From Salipiger marinus (GTDB lineage Bacteria; Pseudomonadota; Alphaproteobacteria; Rhodobacterales; Rhodobacteraceae): a DNA stretch of 64,000 nt. Location of the stretch: NCBI RefSeq assembly GCF_900100085.1, contig NZ_FNEJ01000018.1, positions 45,262 to 109,261 on the forward strand, read 5' to 3'. How positions within the stretch are numbered: position 1 is the first letter of the stretch; every line of letters starts with the position of its first letter. The position numbers and the translations under genes are program-made. Shown piece by piece: positions 1 through 8,095 of this stretch. Under the pieces are notes generated by a model. It did no database searches. It saw only the letters and a list, made by a program, of their open reading frames with translations, and was not told the origin of the DNA.

Positions 1-729
1 GTGTCTTCGGTTGGCGGCGGAGGAGCCGGAGCCACACACTTTGCCGGCGAATTCGACATCCTGATCGAAAAATTCAGCCAGTACCTGAATGCCATCGGCA
101 GCAACCTGAACTGGATGACGGGCGCGATCCTAGGCGGAATCGGGCTTATTCTTTTGAGCTTCCTTGGCTTCATGACCGGCATCGTCCTCATATTCGCCAA
201 GATGATGCTGACCCTCATGCTCGGCCTTGCTCCGATCATGATTGCATTGTCGCTCTTCGACGCGACCAAAGATTTCTTCCACAGATGGGTCTCGACGACG
301 ATTAGCTACGCCTTCTACCCCATCGTCATCGCCGCCATGTTCTCGACCGTGGTCGGTATGGCGAATTCGCTGTTAGCGCAGCTCGGTGACCCAAACTCCG
401 CAACCAATATCGGCTCGCTGGTGCCGTTCTTCGTGATGGTGTTCCTGGCGAAGGGCTTCGTCGCGGCCACGCCCCTGATCGTGCGGGGGATCTCGGGGAA
501 CCTGATGGTGGCCGCGGCACCCGCTGTGGTCGCGGGATCGACCGGGATCCTGCGGGGGATCTTCAATACCGACGGCGTGAAGGGCAGGGCGCGGATCGGT
601 GCGCTCACGACGGGTGAGGCGATCGGGCGGGGGACTGTCCAGGCCCCCGCTGCTGTGCGGAGTGCAGCGGCGACGGCGAGCGCGCAGGTGGTCAGGATGG
701 CCGAGAGGGCGAAAAGGCTGGGGCGGTGA
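1..729 (+). CDS. virB6: VirB6/TrbL family type IV secretion protein, 3' part
   Basis: Polytopic inner-membrane subunit of a VirB/VirD4 conjugation channel. The reading frame is open from the first base, so the true start and N-terminal part probably lie outside the window. The visible 242 residues contain several hydrophobic helices: one near residues 40-80 (ILGGIGLILLSFLGFMTGIV), one near 75-85, one near 100-125 and one near 140-165. The tail is Ala/Arg-rich and cytoplasmic-looking, as in the TrbL/VirB6 family. It is the only VirB component here. The next genes are on the other strand and concern copper, so virB6 is the last gene of its operon or has been separated from the other virB genes by the metal island. 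Confidence 0.85.
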   Translation: MSSVGGGGAGATHFAGEFDILIEKFSQYLNAIGSNLNWMTGAILGGIGLILLSFLGFMTGIVLIFAKMMLTLMLGLAPIMIALSLFDATKDFFHRWVSTTISYAFYPIVIAAMFSTVVGMANSLLAQLGDPNSATNIGSLVPFFVMVFLAKGFVAATPLIVRGISGNLMVAAAPAVVAGSTGILRGIFNTDGVKGRARIGALTTGEAIGRGTVQAPAAVRSAAATASAQVVRMAERAKRLGR

Positions 730-764
730 AGCACAGCGCGACTGAGCAACGGCTGATGATCCAG

Positions 765-1250
765 CTAGAGACCTGCTGCCTCGTAGCGCGTGTACACCTC
801 GGTGCTGCCGTCATGAAGGATGAGGAACACGTCGTAAGCCTCGCGTTCGCTCTCCGGCCCCATGCCGGGGGAACCGTAGGGCATGCCCGGAACGGCCAGA
901 CCCACGGCGCTGGGACGCTCGGCCAGCAGCCGCCGGATATCAGCGGCCGGCACATGGCCCTCGATCATGTAGCCCTCGACTTGGCCGGTGTGACAGGAGA
1001 CCATCTCTTGCGGGATGCCATTGTCGGACTTGTAGCGCATCAGCATCGTGCCCATGCTCGCCTCGGTCGTGACGGTGAAGCCATCACCCTCCAGGATCTC
1101 GATCCAGGCCGAGCAGCAGCCGCAATTCGGGTCCTTCAGGACGTGTATCGACGGTCCTCCGGATTGCGCCAGCGACAGTTGGGGGAGCCCTGCAAGAAGG
1201 GCCGCGCTGCCGATCAGCAGGCCGCGTCGGGTGAGGGTGTCTTGTGTCAT
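765..1250 (-). CDS. DUF411 periplasmic copper-binding protein (CutG-like)
   Basis: A 161-residue exported metal-binding protein of the DUF411 family, whose members are periplasmic copper chaperones. It starts with a Tat-like signal (TRRGLLIGSAALLAG) and then carries the family hallmark CGCC in KDPNCGCCSAW near residue 40, with later His and Met residues (SCHTG, EGHVP, GMPYGSPGM) that could bind copper. ATG at 1250 is preferred over an upstream ATG because GGAGAA sits six bases before it. It is the last gene of a six-gene copper operon (cutF, cutO, small peptide, permease, copA, this gene). A DUF411 protein is the third member of cutFOG-type operons in Rhodobacter, so a CutG role is likely. 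That assignment is inference from context and family. Confidence 0.85.
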   Translation of the reverse strand: MTQDTLTRRGLLIGSAALLAGLPQLSLAQSGGPSIHVLKDPNCGCCSAWIEILEGDGFTVTTEASMGTMLMRYKSDNGIPQEMVSCHTGQVEGYMIEGHVPAADIRRLLAERPSAVGLAVPGMPYGSPGMGPESEREAYDVFLILHDGSTEVYTRYEAAGL

Positions 1251-1281
1251 GTCGTTCTCCATGGGTTGAAGTCAGGTGCGC

Positions 1282-3615
1282 TCAGAGGTCGATCCGCCTG
1301 AGCCGCAGCGCATTGGTGATGACCGAGACCGACGAGAGGCTCATCGCCGCCGCCGCGATCATCGGCGAGAGCAGGAGGCCGGTCAGGGGATAGAGCACCC
1401 CCGCGGCGACGGGCACGCCTGCGGCGTTGTAGACGAAGGCGAAGAACAGGTTCTGCTTGATGTTCCTGAGCGTCGCGACGGCCAGTTTCCGCGCGCGGAC
1501 AAGCCCCACGAGATCGCCGCGCATGAGCGTGATCCCGGCACTTTCCACGGCCACGTCGGCGCCGGTGCTCATGGCGATGCCGACGTCCGCGGCCGCGAGC
1601 GCAGGAGCGTCGTTCACGCCATCACCGGCCATGGCGACCGACTTGCCCTTGGCGCGCAGTTCCTCGACCAGCTTCTGCTTGTCCTCCGGCAGGACGCCGG
1701 CGCGGACCTCGTCGATGCCGAGCTTTGAGGCCACCGCCTCGGCCGTTCGCCGGTTGTCGCCGGTGGCCATGATGACGGTGAGACCCAGCGCGTGCAGATC
1801 GCGGATCGCCGCTTCGGTCGTCTCCTTGATCGGGTCCGCCACGGCGACGATCCCGGCGAGCGTGCCATCCACGGCGACGAACATCGCTGTCTTGCCGTCC
1901 GCGCGCAGCGTGTCGGCCTCTGCCTCGGCCTCGTCCGTCGACAGCCCGAGATCGGTCATCATCGCCGCATTGCCGAGCGCGACCCTGCGTCCCCCGACAG
2001 TGCCGTGGACCCCTTTGCCGGTGACCGCCTCGAAGTCCTCCGCAGTCTCGAGCGACAGGCTGCGGTCCTTCGCCCCGGCCACGATCGCTTCGGCGAGCGG
2101 ATGCTCCGACCCGCGCTCGAGCGCAGCGGCAAGGCCGAGTACCTCCGCCTCGTCGCCATGAAGCGCCACCACATCGGTCAGTCGCGGCTTGCCCTCGGTC
2201 AACGTGCCGGTCTTGTCGACGATCACCGTATCGACCCGCGCCATGCGTTCCAGCGCCTCGGCATCCTTGATCAAGACGCCCGCCTGCGCGCCCCGGCCGG
2301 CGGCCGTGGTGATGGAGATCGGCGTGGCGAGCCCCAGTGCGCAGGGGCAGGCGATGATCAGGACCGAAACGGCCGAGGCGATCGCGAAGGCCAGCGCCGG
2401 TTCGGGCCCGGCCCAGAGCCAGACGCCGAAGGCGATGATGGCTATCACAACGACGGTCGGCACGAAAACCGAGGAGACCTTGTCCGCGAGTCCCTGGATC
2501 GGCGCCCGCGACCGCCGCGCCCCGGCGACCATCTCTACGATCTGCGACAGCACCGTGTCAGCGCCCACCTGCGTCGCGCGCACCGCCAGCGTGCCGTTCT
2601 TGTTGATCGTGCCGCCGGTGACGCGGTCGCCCTCGACTTTCTCCACCGGGACCGGTTCGCCCGTGATCATGCTCTCGTCGACCGACGACCGGCCCTCGAC
2701 CACCTCGCCGTCCACCGGCACGCTGTCTCCGGGCCGGACCCTCAGAAGGTCGCCCTCGACGATGTTCTCGAGCGGTGCGTCGTATTCCGACCCGTCTGCC
2801 AAAATGCGCCGCGCGGTCTTGGGCGCGAGGTCCAGAAGCGCGCGGATCGCGTCGCCCGTCCGCTCCCGCGCGCGTAGCTCCAGCACCTGACCGACGAAGA
2901 TAAGCGCCACGATGACAACGGCCGCCTCGTAGTACGTACCGACGCCGTGGCCCATCCGGTATTCGGCCGGGAACACGCCCGGCGCGAAGGTCGCGACCAG
3001 CGAGTAGAGATAGGCCGCGCCGACGCCGAGCGAGATCAGCGTCCACATGTTCGGCGAGACATTGCGGATCGAGTCGATCCCGCGCCGGAAGAACGGCAGC
3101 GCGGCCCAGAGGATCACCGGGGTCGCCAGCACGAACTCAGCATAGACCGAGAGGCGGTGCCCCATCCACCCACGCACGTCTAGCCCGACGAGTTCGCCCA
3201 TGGTGATGATGATGAGCGGCACCGCCGCCGCCGCCGAGATCCACATGCGTCGCGTGAAATCGACGAGCTCGTGACTCGGTTCGTCCGAAGGCACCATGGG
3301 TTCCAGCGCCATGCCGCAGATCGGGCAGCTCCCCGGCTCGTCACGCACGATCTCGGGGTGCATCGGGCAGGTGTATTGCGTGCCGGGCTGGGCCTTCTGT
3401 CCGGCCTTCTTCGCGTTGCCGGAGGCGTAGAAGTACGGATCGGCGTCGAACTTCTCCTGGCACCCGGCGGAGCAGAAGTGGAACGTCTCGCCGCCGTAGT
3501 CGCGCGTCCGCGCGCCCTCCTTGATCTCGACCTGCATCCCGCAGACTGGGTCGGTCGCGGTCTTTGCGCCGGTTTTGGTGTCGGAGGTAGCGTGATGGTG
3601 ATGATGGTTGGCCAT
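1282..3615 (-). CDS. copA: Copper-exporting P1B-type ATPase with YHS and HMBD N-terminus
   Basis: A 777-residue P-type ATPase that exports Cu(I) from the cytoplasm. The N-terminus has no HMA domain. It has a His-rich stretch (HHHHHATS), a YHS/TRASH domain (DPVCGMQV ... FHFCSAGC) and a heavy-metal-binding domain (YTCPMHPEI ... [10 protein letters not shown]). Then follow the actuator TGEP loop, the CPC transport motif in [13 protein letters not shown], the phosphorylation motif DKTGTLTEG near residue 466, the SEHPLAEA nucleotide-binding motif, GDGVNDAPA, and a last membrane helix with [17 protein letters not shown] typical of P1B-1 copper pumps. ATG 3615 has AGGA upstream and begins with MANHHHHHA. 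It lies 50 bases after the permease and 31 before DUF411 on the same strand, so it is co-transcribed with them. Confidence 0.96.
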   Translation of the reverse strand: MANHHHHHATSDTKTGAKTATDPVCGMQVEIKEGARTRDYGGETFHFCSAGCQEKFDADPYFYASGNAKKAGQKAQPGTQYTCPMHPEIVRDEPGSCPICGMALEPMVPSDEPSHELVDFTRRMWISAAAAVPLIIITMGELVGLDVRGWMGHRLSVYAEFVLATPVILWAALPFFRRGIDSIRNVSPNMWTLISLGVGAAYLYSLVATFAPGVFPAEYRMGHGVGTYYEAAVVIVALIFVGQVLELRARERTGDAIRALLDLAPKTARRILADGSEYDAPLENIVEGDLLRVRPGDSVPVDGEVVEGRSSVDESMITGEPVPVEKVEGDRVTGGTINKNGTLAVRATQVGADTVLSQIVEMVAGARRSRAPIQGLADKVSSVFVPTVVVIAIIAFGVWLWAGPEPALAFAIASAVSVLIIACPCALGLATPISITTAAGRGAQAGVLIKDAEALERMARVDTVIVDKTGTLTEGKPRLTDVVALHGDEAEVLGLAAALERGSEHPLAEAIVAGAKDRSLSLETAEDFEAVTGKGVHGTVGGRRVALGNAAMMTDLGLSTDEAEAEADTLRADGKTAMFVAVDGTLAGIVAVADPIKETTEAAIRDLHALGLTVIMATGDNRRTAEAVASKLGIDEVRAGVLPEDKQKLVEELRAKGKSVAMAGDGVNDAPALAAADVGIAMSTGADVAVESAGITLMRGDLVGLVRARKLAVATLRNIKQNLFFAFVYNAAGVPVAAGVLYPLTGLLLSPMIAAAAMSLSSVSVITNALRLRRIDL

Positions 3616-3664
3616 GGATTGATGTCCTTTCTGTCCCGGTGTGCGGCCTCCAGTCGTTGGAAGG

Positions 3665-5017
3665 TCAAGAGGTGGGCTCGTGTCTTTCTTCTTGTGCGGA
3701 ATGGTGGCTGCCATGCGCCGGTTCGTGCGATGGCGGGTTGAGCGCGAGGAAGATGCGCTCGAACAGGAAAACGGCGGTCATGCCGGCGATCGCGATGACG
3801 ACGATCAGCGGGTCGCTCTGCCATTTGAGCGCGGCGAAGGCCGCAAGGACCACCGCGTCCAGTCCGATCGCCGTCAGCAGGACCCATCCATGCGCGCCGA
3901 TCTCCTCCCGCAGAGTCCGCCAGACACCCCAGTGGATCAGGATGTCCATCACGAGGTAGAAAAAGGCGCCAAGCGAGGCGATCCGGCTGAGGTCGAAGAA
4001 GATCGTCAGCGCGCTGGCGATCACCACCGTATAGACGAGCGTATGGTCGCGGATCGTGCCCGGCATACCGAAATGGCTGTGCGGGATCAGCTTCATGTCG
4101 GTCAGCATGGCCAGCATCCGCGACACAGCGAAGATGCTGGCGATCACGCCCGAGGCGGTCGCGACCAGTGCGAGCGCGACTGTCAGGTAGAAGCCGATCC
4201 GCCCGAGGGCGGGCTCGGCCGCTTCGGCGAGCGCGTAGTCCTTTGCCGCCACGATCCGATCGAGCGGCAGGCTGGCGCCGACGGCGAAGGCGACGAGAAG
4301 GTAGACGACGACACAGATCGCGATGGATATGATGATCGCTCGCCCGACGTTGCGGTGCGGGTCGGTGACCTCGGCGCCGCTGTTGGTGATCGTCGTGAAG
4401 CCCTTGAAGGCCAGGATCGCGAGCGCCACCGAGGCAAGGAAGCCCGCAACCGCACCGCCATCCGCGCCTTCCGCCGCCTCGAAAGAGAAGCCGCCGGCCC
4501 AGAGCGCGGCAATGCCGAAGGCCGCGATGCCGCCCACCTTGAGGACCGCCATGAGCTGCGACAGAAGACCCACGGAGCGGTTGCCTGCCGCATTCACGAG
4601 GTAGGCGAAGACGATGAGGCCCACGCCGATGGCAGGGACCAGCCAGCCCTCGGGCTTCAGATCGAGCCCCCGCAGGAGGTAGGTCGCAAATGTCCGCGCC
4701 ACGAGGCTTTCGTTGATGACCATCGACAGCGCCATCAGCAGCGCGGCACCGGCCGCGACCGTCGTCGGACCGTAGGCCTTGGTCAGGATCATCCCGATCC
4801 CGCCCGCAGACGGCCAGGCGTTGGACATCTTGACGTAGGTATAGGCGCTGAATCCCGTCACCACGGCGCCAGCGACGAAGGCAAGGGGGAACAAGGGACC
4901 CGCAAGTTCTGCAATCTGCCCGGTCAGTGCGAGAATGCCCGCTCCGATCATCACGCCGGTTCCCATTGCCACTGTGTCGAAGAGCGACAGGCTGTTCTTC
5001 TGATACTGCTGGGCCAT
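3665..5017 (-). CDS. APC superfamily permease
   Basis: A 450-residue integral membrane transporter of the amino acid-polyamine-organocation superfamily. Visible signs are the N-terminal [23 protein letters not shown] motif of helix 1, about twelve hydrophobic segments, and a His/Glu-rich cytoplasmic tail ([18 protein letters not shown]). The substrate cannot be told from sequence. Its start codon overlaps the stop of the upstream 45-residue peptide (TGATG), which indicates translational coupling, and copA follows after 50 bases. Its place between a multicopper oxidase and a copper ATPase suggests a role in the copper response, perhaps moving a thiol or amino-acid ligand, but that is inference. 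The His-rich C-terminal tail may bind metal. Confidence 0.85.
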   Translation of the reverse strand: MAQQYQKNSLSLFDTVAMGTGVMIGAGILALTGQIAELAGPLFPLAFVAGAVVTGFSAYTYVKMSNAWPSAGGIGMILTKAYGPTTVAAGAALLMALSMVINESLVARTFATYLLRGLDLKPEGWLVPAIGVGLIVFAYLVNAAGNRSVGLLSQLMAVLKVGGIAAFGIAALWAGGFSFEAAEGADGGAVAGFLASVALAILAFKGFTTITNSGAEVTDPHRNVGRAIIISIAICVVVYLLVAFAVGASLPLDRIVAAKDYALAEAAEPALGRIGFYLTVALALVATASGVIASIFAVSRMLAMLTDMKLIPHSHFGMPGTIRDHTLVYTVVIASALTIFFDLSRIASLGAFFYLVMDILIHWGVWRTLREEIGAHGWVLLTAIGLDAVVLAAFAALKWQSDPLIVVIAIAGMTAVFLFERIFLALNPPSHEPAHGSHHSAQEERHEPTS

Positions 5018-5154
5018 CACTTCTTCCTTTCTGCCTTCCCTCGCGTCGCGGCCCAGATCAGCGCTGCTATGGCCAAAACCAGCAGCACAAGGATCAGCAG
5101 GCCGAACAGCCAGCCAAACCCCATACCGGTGCCCATGTCGTTCCAGTTCATCAT
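5017..5154 (-). CDS. Small single-span membrane protein, 45 residues
   Basis: A short gene with a strong ribosome-binding site (AGGAGGA) four to seven bases before two successive ATG codons at 5154 and 5151. The product has a Met-rich N-terminus (MMNWNDMGTGMGFG), one membrane helix (LFGLLILVLLVLAIAALIWA) and a basic tail (RGKAERKK), so it should sit in the inner membrane with its tail inside. Its TGA overlaps the ATG of the downstream APC permease by one base, so the two are translationally coupled and probably function together. Met-rich periplasmic ends are common in copper-handling proteins. No named family is claimed. Confidence 0.7.
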   Translation of the reverse strand: MMNWNDMGTGMGFGWLFGLLILVLLVLAIAALIWAATRGKAERKK

Positions 5155-5275
5155 GTCGTCCTCCTGTTTTCCGGGCTGCGAGAGGCCCGTCTCTGCGGAT
5201 CTCGCGAGAAGGTGGTGGAGCGAAACCGCAGCGATCGGGACGTCGGGGCGCTCGAAGCGAACGCCCCGCCTGCGG

Positions 5276-6820
5276 TCAGACCGAAGCCGATACCGCGAAC
5301 TCGGTCATCATGCCGGTCGCCAGGTGCGGCATGTGATGGCAATGGAGCATCCAGCGCGCGGCTTCGCCCGCGTCCAGCGCCACGTCCACCATCGACATCG
5401 GCGGCACGTAGACCGTGTCGCGCAAGGCGCCTGCCACGCGGCGTCCGTTCAACCCGACGACCTGGAACACGTGGCCGTGCAGATGCATCGGGTGCCCCAT
5501 CATCGACATGTTGTGAAAGGAGAGCACAACCCGCTCGCCTCTGCGCGCCGTGACCGGCTGGTGCTGGCCCCAGACGGCGCCGTTGATCGTCCAGACATAG
5601 GGCTGCATCGAGCCGCCCAGCATCAGCATCTGGCTGCGATCCACGGGGCGCTCCGGCAGGGCGTCCACCGCGATCAGCCGTGCTTCCTGCGCAAGATCGG
5701 TGTCGAACGCGGGCGCTTCAGCCTCCGCCACGGCATCGACGCGCCGCACCTCGGCACCGGGCGTGGCGAGGATCAGACCGGTGCGCTCCCTCGCCCCCTC
5801 GCGCAGCGCGAGGATCGGCCAGGCTCCGTTTTCGTTCGGCAGGTCGATCTCGAGATCGAGCCTCTGTCCCATGGCGAGCCCGAAACGGTTGCCGGAAAGC
5901 GGCTGCACCGCGTGACCGTCCGCCGCGACGAGGCGCGCCCCGGCCGCCCCGGTATCGATCCAGAACACCGTGGCCGCCGCGGCGTTGATGACGCGGAGCC
6001 GGATGCGACCGCCGCGCTCGACCTGCACCACGTCGGGGTCAGATAGCGTGCGATCGTTGGCGAGATAGGCGTCCCAGTCGTAGTCGTTCAGGTCCATGGC
6101 CATGCCGCCCATCTGGCCGCCCATGCCCATCATCCCGCCCATACCCGGCATCTGGTCCATTGGCATGCCGCCCATCGCGCCGTGATCCATGCCCGGCATG
6201 GCGCCCATGCCGCCCATGGGCGTCCCCTGCATGGGTTGAGCACCGCCGTGATGCGCGTGTGCGCCGTGGCCGCCGCCCGCGTGACCGCCGCTTATCTCGG
6301 CCAGAACCTCTTCCGGGGACTTGAACGAGAAGTCGTGCAGGAACATCACGACCTCCTGCCGGTCGGCGGCGACATCCTCGGCCGAGCGCACGATCAGCGG
6401 CGCGGCGAGCAGCTGCATCTCCTGGGTTGGCACATGGCTGTGCATCCAGTGCGTGCCGGGCCGCGCCTCGAAGTCGTAGGATCGGGTCTCGCCCGGCGCG
6501 AGCAGGGGCATCGGCATGTCGGGCACGCCGTCCTGCGCGTTGGGCGGGATCTGCCCATGCCAGTGTATGATCGTGCCGATGTCGAGATCGTTGGTCAGAT
6601 CGACCCGGAACCGCTGTCCGGGATCGAGCACCAGTCCCTGGCCGCCGGAACCGGCAAGGCCGAAGACTGAAGCCGCGCGTCCGTCGATGTCGAGCGTGCG
6701 CGTGGCCGCGGCTAGGCGAAGTGAGTCAGGGGTTTGCGCAAGGGCAAACCGGGGCATGTGCGCAACTGCAACGGCGGCCGCGCTTGCGGCAAGAAAACCG
6801 CGTCGTGAAAGGGTGTTCAT
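5276..6820 (-). CDS. cutO: Multicopper oxidase (CutO/CopA-type cuprous oxidase)
   Basis: A 514-residue periplasmic laccase-like oxidase that oxidises Cu(I) to the less toxic Cu(II). A twin-arginine signal (LSRRGFLAASAAAVAVAH) leads to three cupredoxin domains. All four copper-ligand motifs are present: HWHGQ, HWMHSH, HPMHLHGH and HCHHMPHLATGM. Between residues about 185 and 260 lies a Met/His/Gly-rich insert (repeats of GMGG, PGM, MPMD), the usual Cu(I)-recruiting module of copper-resistance oxidases. ATG 6820 is chosen for the GGAG seven bases upstream and the Tat signal that follows. Upstream is the cutF-like leader gene and two stem-loops that probably control its translation; downstream are the peptide, permease and copper ATPase genes of the same operon. 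Confidence 0.94.
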   Translation of the reverse strand: MNTLSRRGFLAASAAAVAVAHMPRFALAQTPDSLRLAAATRTLDIDGRAASVFGLAGSGGQGLVLDPGQRFRVDLTNDLDIGTIIHWHGQIPPNAQDGVPDMPMPLLAPGETRSYDFEARPGTHWMHSHVPTQEMQLLAAPLIVRSAEDVAADRQEVVMFLHDFSFKSPEEVLAEISGGHAGGGHGAHAHHGGAQPMQGTPMGGMGAMPGMDHGAMGGMPMDQMPGMGGMMGMGGQMGGMAMDLNDYDWDAYLANDRTLSDPDVVQVERGGRIRLRVINAAAATVFWIDTGAAGARLVAADGHAVQPLSGNRFGLAMGQRLDLEIDLPNENGAWPILALREGARERTGLILATPGAEVRRVDAVAEAEAPAFDTDLAQEARLIAVDALPERPVDRSQMLMLGGSMQPYVWTINGAVWGQHQPVTARRGERVVLSFHNMSMMGHPMHLHGHVFQVVGLNGRRVAGALRDTVYVPPMSMVDVALDAGEAARWMLHCHHMPHLATGMMTEFAVSASV

Positions 6821-6831
6821 GGTCGTCTCCT

Positions 6832-6881
6832 CGGGACATTCCGTCCCGTACAAAAATGCCTATGGGGACGCCGCGGGCGTC
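6832..6881 (-). promoter_or_regulatory. Two stem-loops between cutF-like gene and cutO
   Basis: Two perfect inverted repeats lie in the 74-base gap. The first is GACGCC-GGCGTC with a three-base loop at 6867-6881. The second is CGGGAC-GTCCCG with a five-base loop at 6832-6848, ending just before the GAGGAGA ribosome-binding site of cutO. In Rhodobacter capsulatus, stem-loops at this place couple translation of cutO to that of the copper-sensing CutF peptide. The arrangement here matches that model; the function is inferred. Confidence 0.6.
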
Positions 6882-6894
6882 GGCCCGGGCGCTA

Positions 6895-7254
6895 TCAGAG
6901 GAGACGGAGCTTGGGAGGTCGTTCGTTCAGTCCTGGCATATGGCTGACGTGGACGGCCCCGGCGGGAGAGTCGTGGTCCGCGGGCTCGAAGGCGTGTCCG
7001 GTCTCCACCCCCGGCATCGCCAGGAAAACCGACAGACCTGTACAAACAAACTCGCAAATGGAGGCGTCGGTCGCTCCACAATGCTGGTTGCCGTCACAGG
7101 ATGGATGAGCGTCGCCGGACGCGTGCATCATCGCACCAAGATGATCCGTATGGTCCAGCTGCATACCGCCCATTCGCGTAGCATGGGCTGCGCCGATCGT
7201 CGTAACCACGGCGATCGAGATTATGGCAAGTATGGAGAGGACTCGGGCGAACAT
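6895..7254 (-). CDS. cutF: CutF-like exported copper-sensing leader protein
   Basis: A 119-residue protein with an N-terminal signal peptide (MFARVLSILAIISIAVVTTIGAAHA), a His/Met-rich middle (MQLDHTDHLGAMMHASGDAH), further Cys (PSCDGNQHCG), a CxxxC motif (CEFVC, residues 67-71) and a C-terminus ending RPPKLRLL. CutF proteins of Rhodobacter are short exported proteins with a CxxxC motif and a proline-containing C-terminal stall sequence that sense periplasmic copper and control translation of the downstream oxidase. All these elements and the gene order are present, so the assignment is good although overall similarity could not be measured. An alternative ATG at 7290 would add twelve residues; 7254 gives a cleaner signal peptide, but neither start has a clear ribosome-binding site. 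Confidence 0.7.
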   Translation of the reverse strand: MFARVLSILAIISIAVVTTIGAAHATRMGGMQLDHTDHLGAMMHASGDAHPSCDGNQHCGATDASICEFVCTGLSVFLAMPGVETGHAFEPADHDSPAGAVHVSHMPGLNERPPKLRLL

Positions 7255-7369
7255 GCCAGAAAGATAGACATTGCTCGCAAAAATGTCCATTGCCGCCGGC
7301 GATAGATCTCTGGCTGATTCGGCCTCAGCGTGAAGGCGATAAATTACTAAAGCGATCGGGACCGAACAC

Positions 7370-7819
7370 TTGAGAAGAGGCGTCCGAATAGCGGTGGCAG
7401 GTGTGACCGCTGGCGGCATTGTGATTGCGGGCTGGCACTATCGCAGTGCTTCAACCAGCGGTATCGCCTCGGTAGAGGTCGTCTCGCAAGGACGGCAGAT
7501 CTATTCCGATCAATGCGCCGCATGCCACGGAACGGATCTCGAAGGCCAACCTGATTGGCGCTCGCCGCTTCCCTCGGGCCGGTTGCCGCCGCCTCCCCAT
7601 GACGCCAGCGGTCACACCTGGCACCATCCCGACGATGTGTTGTTCCGCATCGTAAAGGAAGGCACGGCCGCGATCGTCGGCGGCGGCTACGAGAGCGACA
7701 TGCCGGGGTTCGGAGGCGTTCTGAGCGACGCGGAAATCCGCGCGGTGCTAGCCTACATCAAGAGCACATGGCCAGAGGGCGAGCGGAACTATCAAGAAAG
7801 CATGTCACAGGGAAACTAG
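7370..7819 (+). CDS. Membrane-anchored c-type cytochrome
   Basis: A 149-residue cytochrome c with an uncleaved-looking N-terminal anchor (VAGVTAGGIVIAGW) and one haem-binding CAACHG motif near residue 50, followed by a distal Met candidate in ESDMPGFGG, where class I cytochromes place their sixth ligand. It faces the periplasm. The start is a TTG at 7370 after a weak GGGA; downstream GTG codons at 7394 or 7403 are possible. It is divergent from the cutF-like gene with about 115 bases between them, and may accept electrons from a copper-linked oxidation or respond to the same metal. Its electron partners are unknown. Confidence 0.82.
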   Translation: MRRGVRIAVAGVTAGGIVIAGWHYRSASTSGIASVEVVSQGRQIYSDQCAACHGTDLEGQPDWRSPLPSGRLPPPPHDASGHTWHHPDDVLFRIVKEGTAAIVGGGYESDMPGFGGVLSDAEIRAVLAYIKSTWPEGERNYQESMSQGN

Positions 7820-8095
7820 ATGCTCCAAGTAGAGCTGATGCGGGGCATGGTCACAACGTCAGTGGTGGGCGGAGCGTTTTGGGAAGCGATTCAGAAACAA
7901 TAGTTTAACGTGGAGTTGGTTGGATATCGGGTCCATCCCGTCCTGCGGTCGCCAAGCAAATCGTTGTTGCAGGGAAACCTCGGATTTTTCGGGCAGATTG
8001 GACCGACTTCGCAACGCCCTGTGACGGCGATGTGCGATCCGTGTGCACGTCTCTGGGAGCCAGCATAATACCGCCAGAGAGGCGGCGGCCATTAG
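7820..8095. other. Non-coding gap
   Basis: About 276 bases between the cytochrome gene and the end of virD4. Open frames are present on both strands but show no recognisable protein, no good start signal and Arg/Ser-rich antisense-like composition. No terminator hairpin with a T-run was found. It may be a degraded segment at the edge of the metal island. Confidence 0.4.

Noticed and set aside
1792..2877. A plus-strand open frame of 361 codons
   Set aside because: Fully antisense to copA, whose catalytic motifs are intact.
5244..5268. CGGGGCG/CGCCCCG hairpin after cutO as a terminator
   Set aside because: It has no T-run, and the following genes on the same strand look co-transcribed, so ending the transcript here is doubtful.
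3641..6046. A plus-strand open frame of about 800 codons
   Set aside because: It lies antisense to the permease and multicopper oxidase genes, is Arg/His/Asp-rich as expected of an out-of-phase frame in GC-rich DNA, and has no recognisable domain.
7859..8092. Minus-strand frame that could be a transposase scrap
   Set aside because: No catalytic DDE motif or terminal inverted repeat was found; the resemblance is not strong enough.
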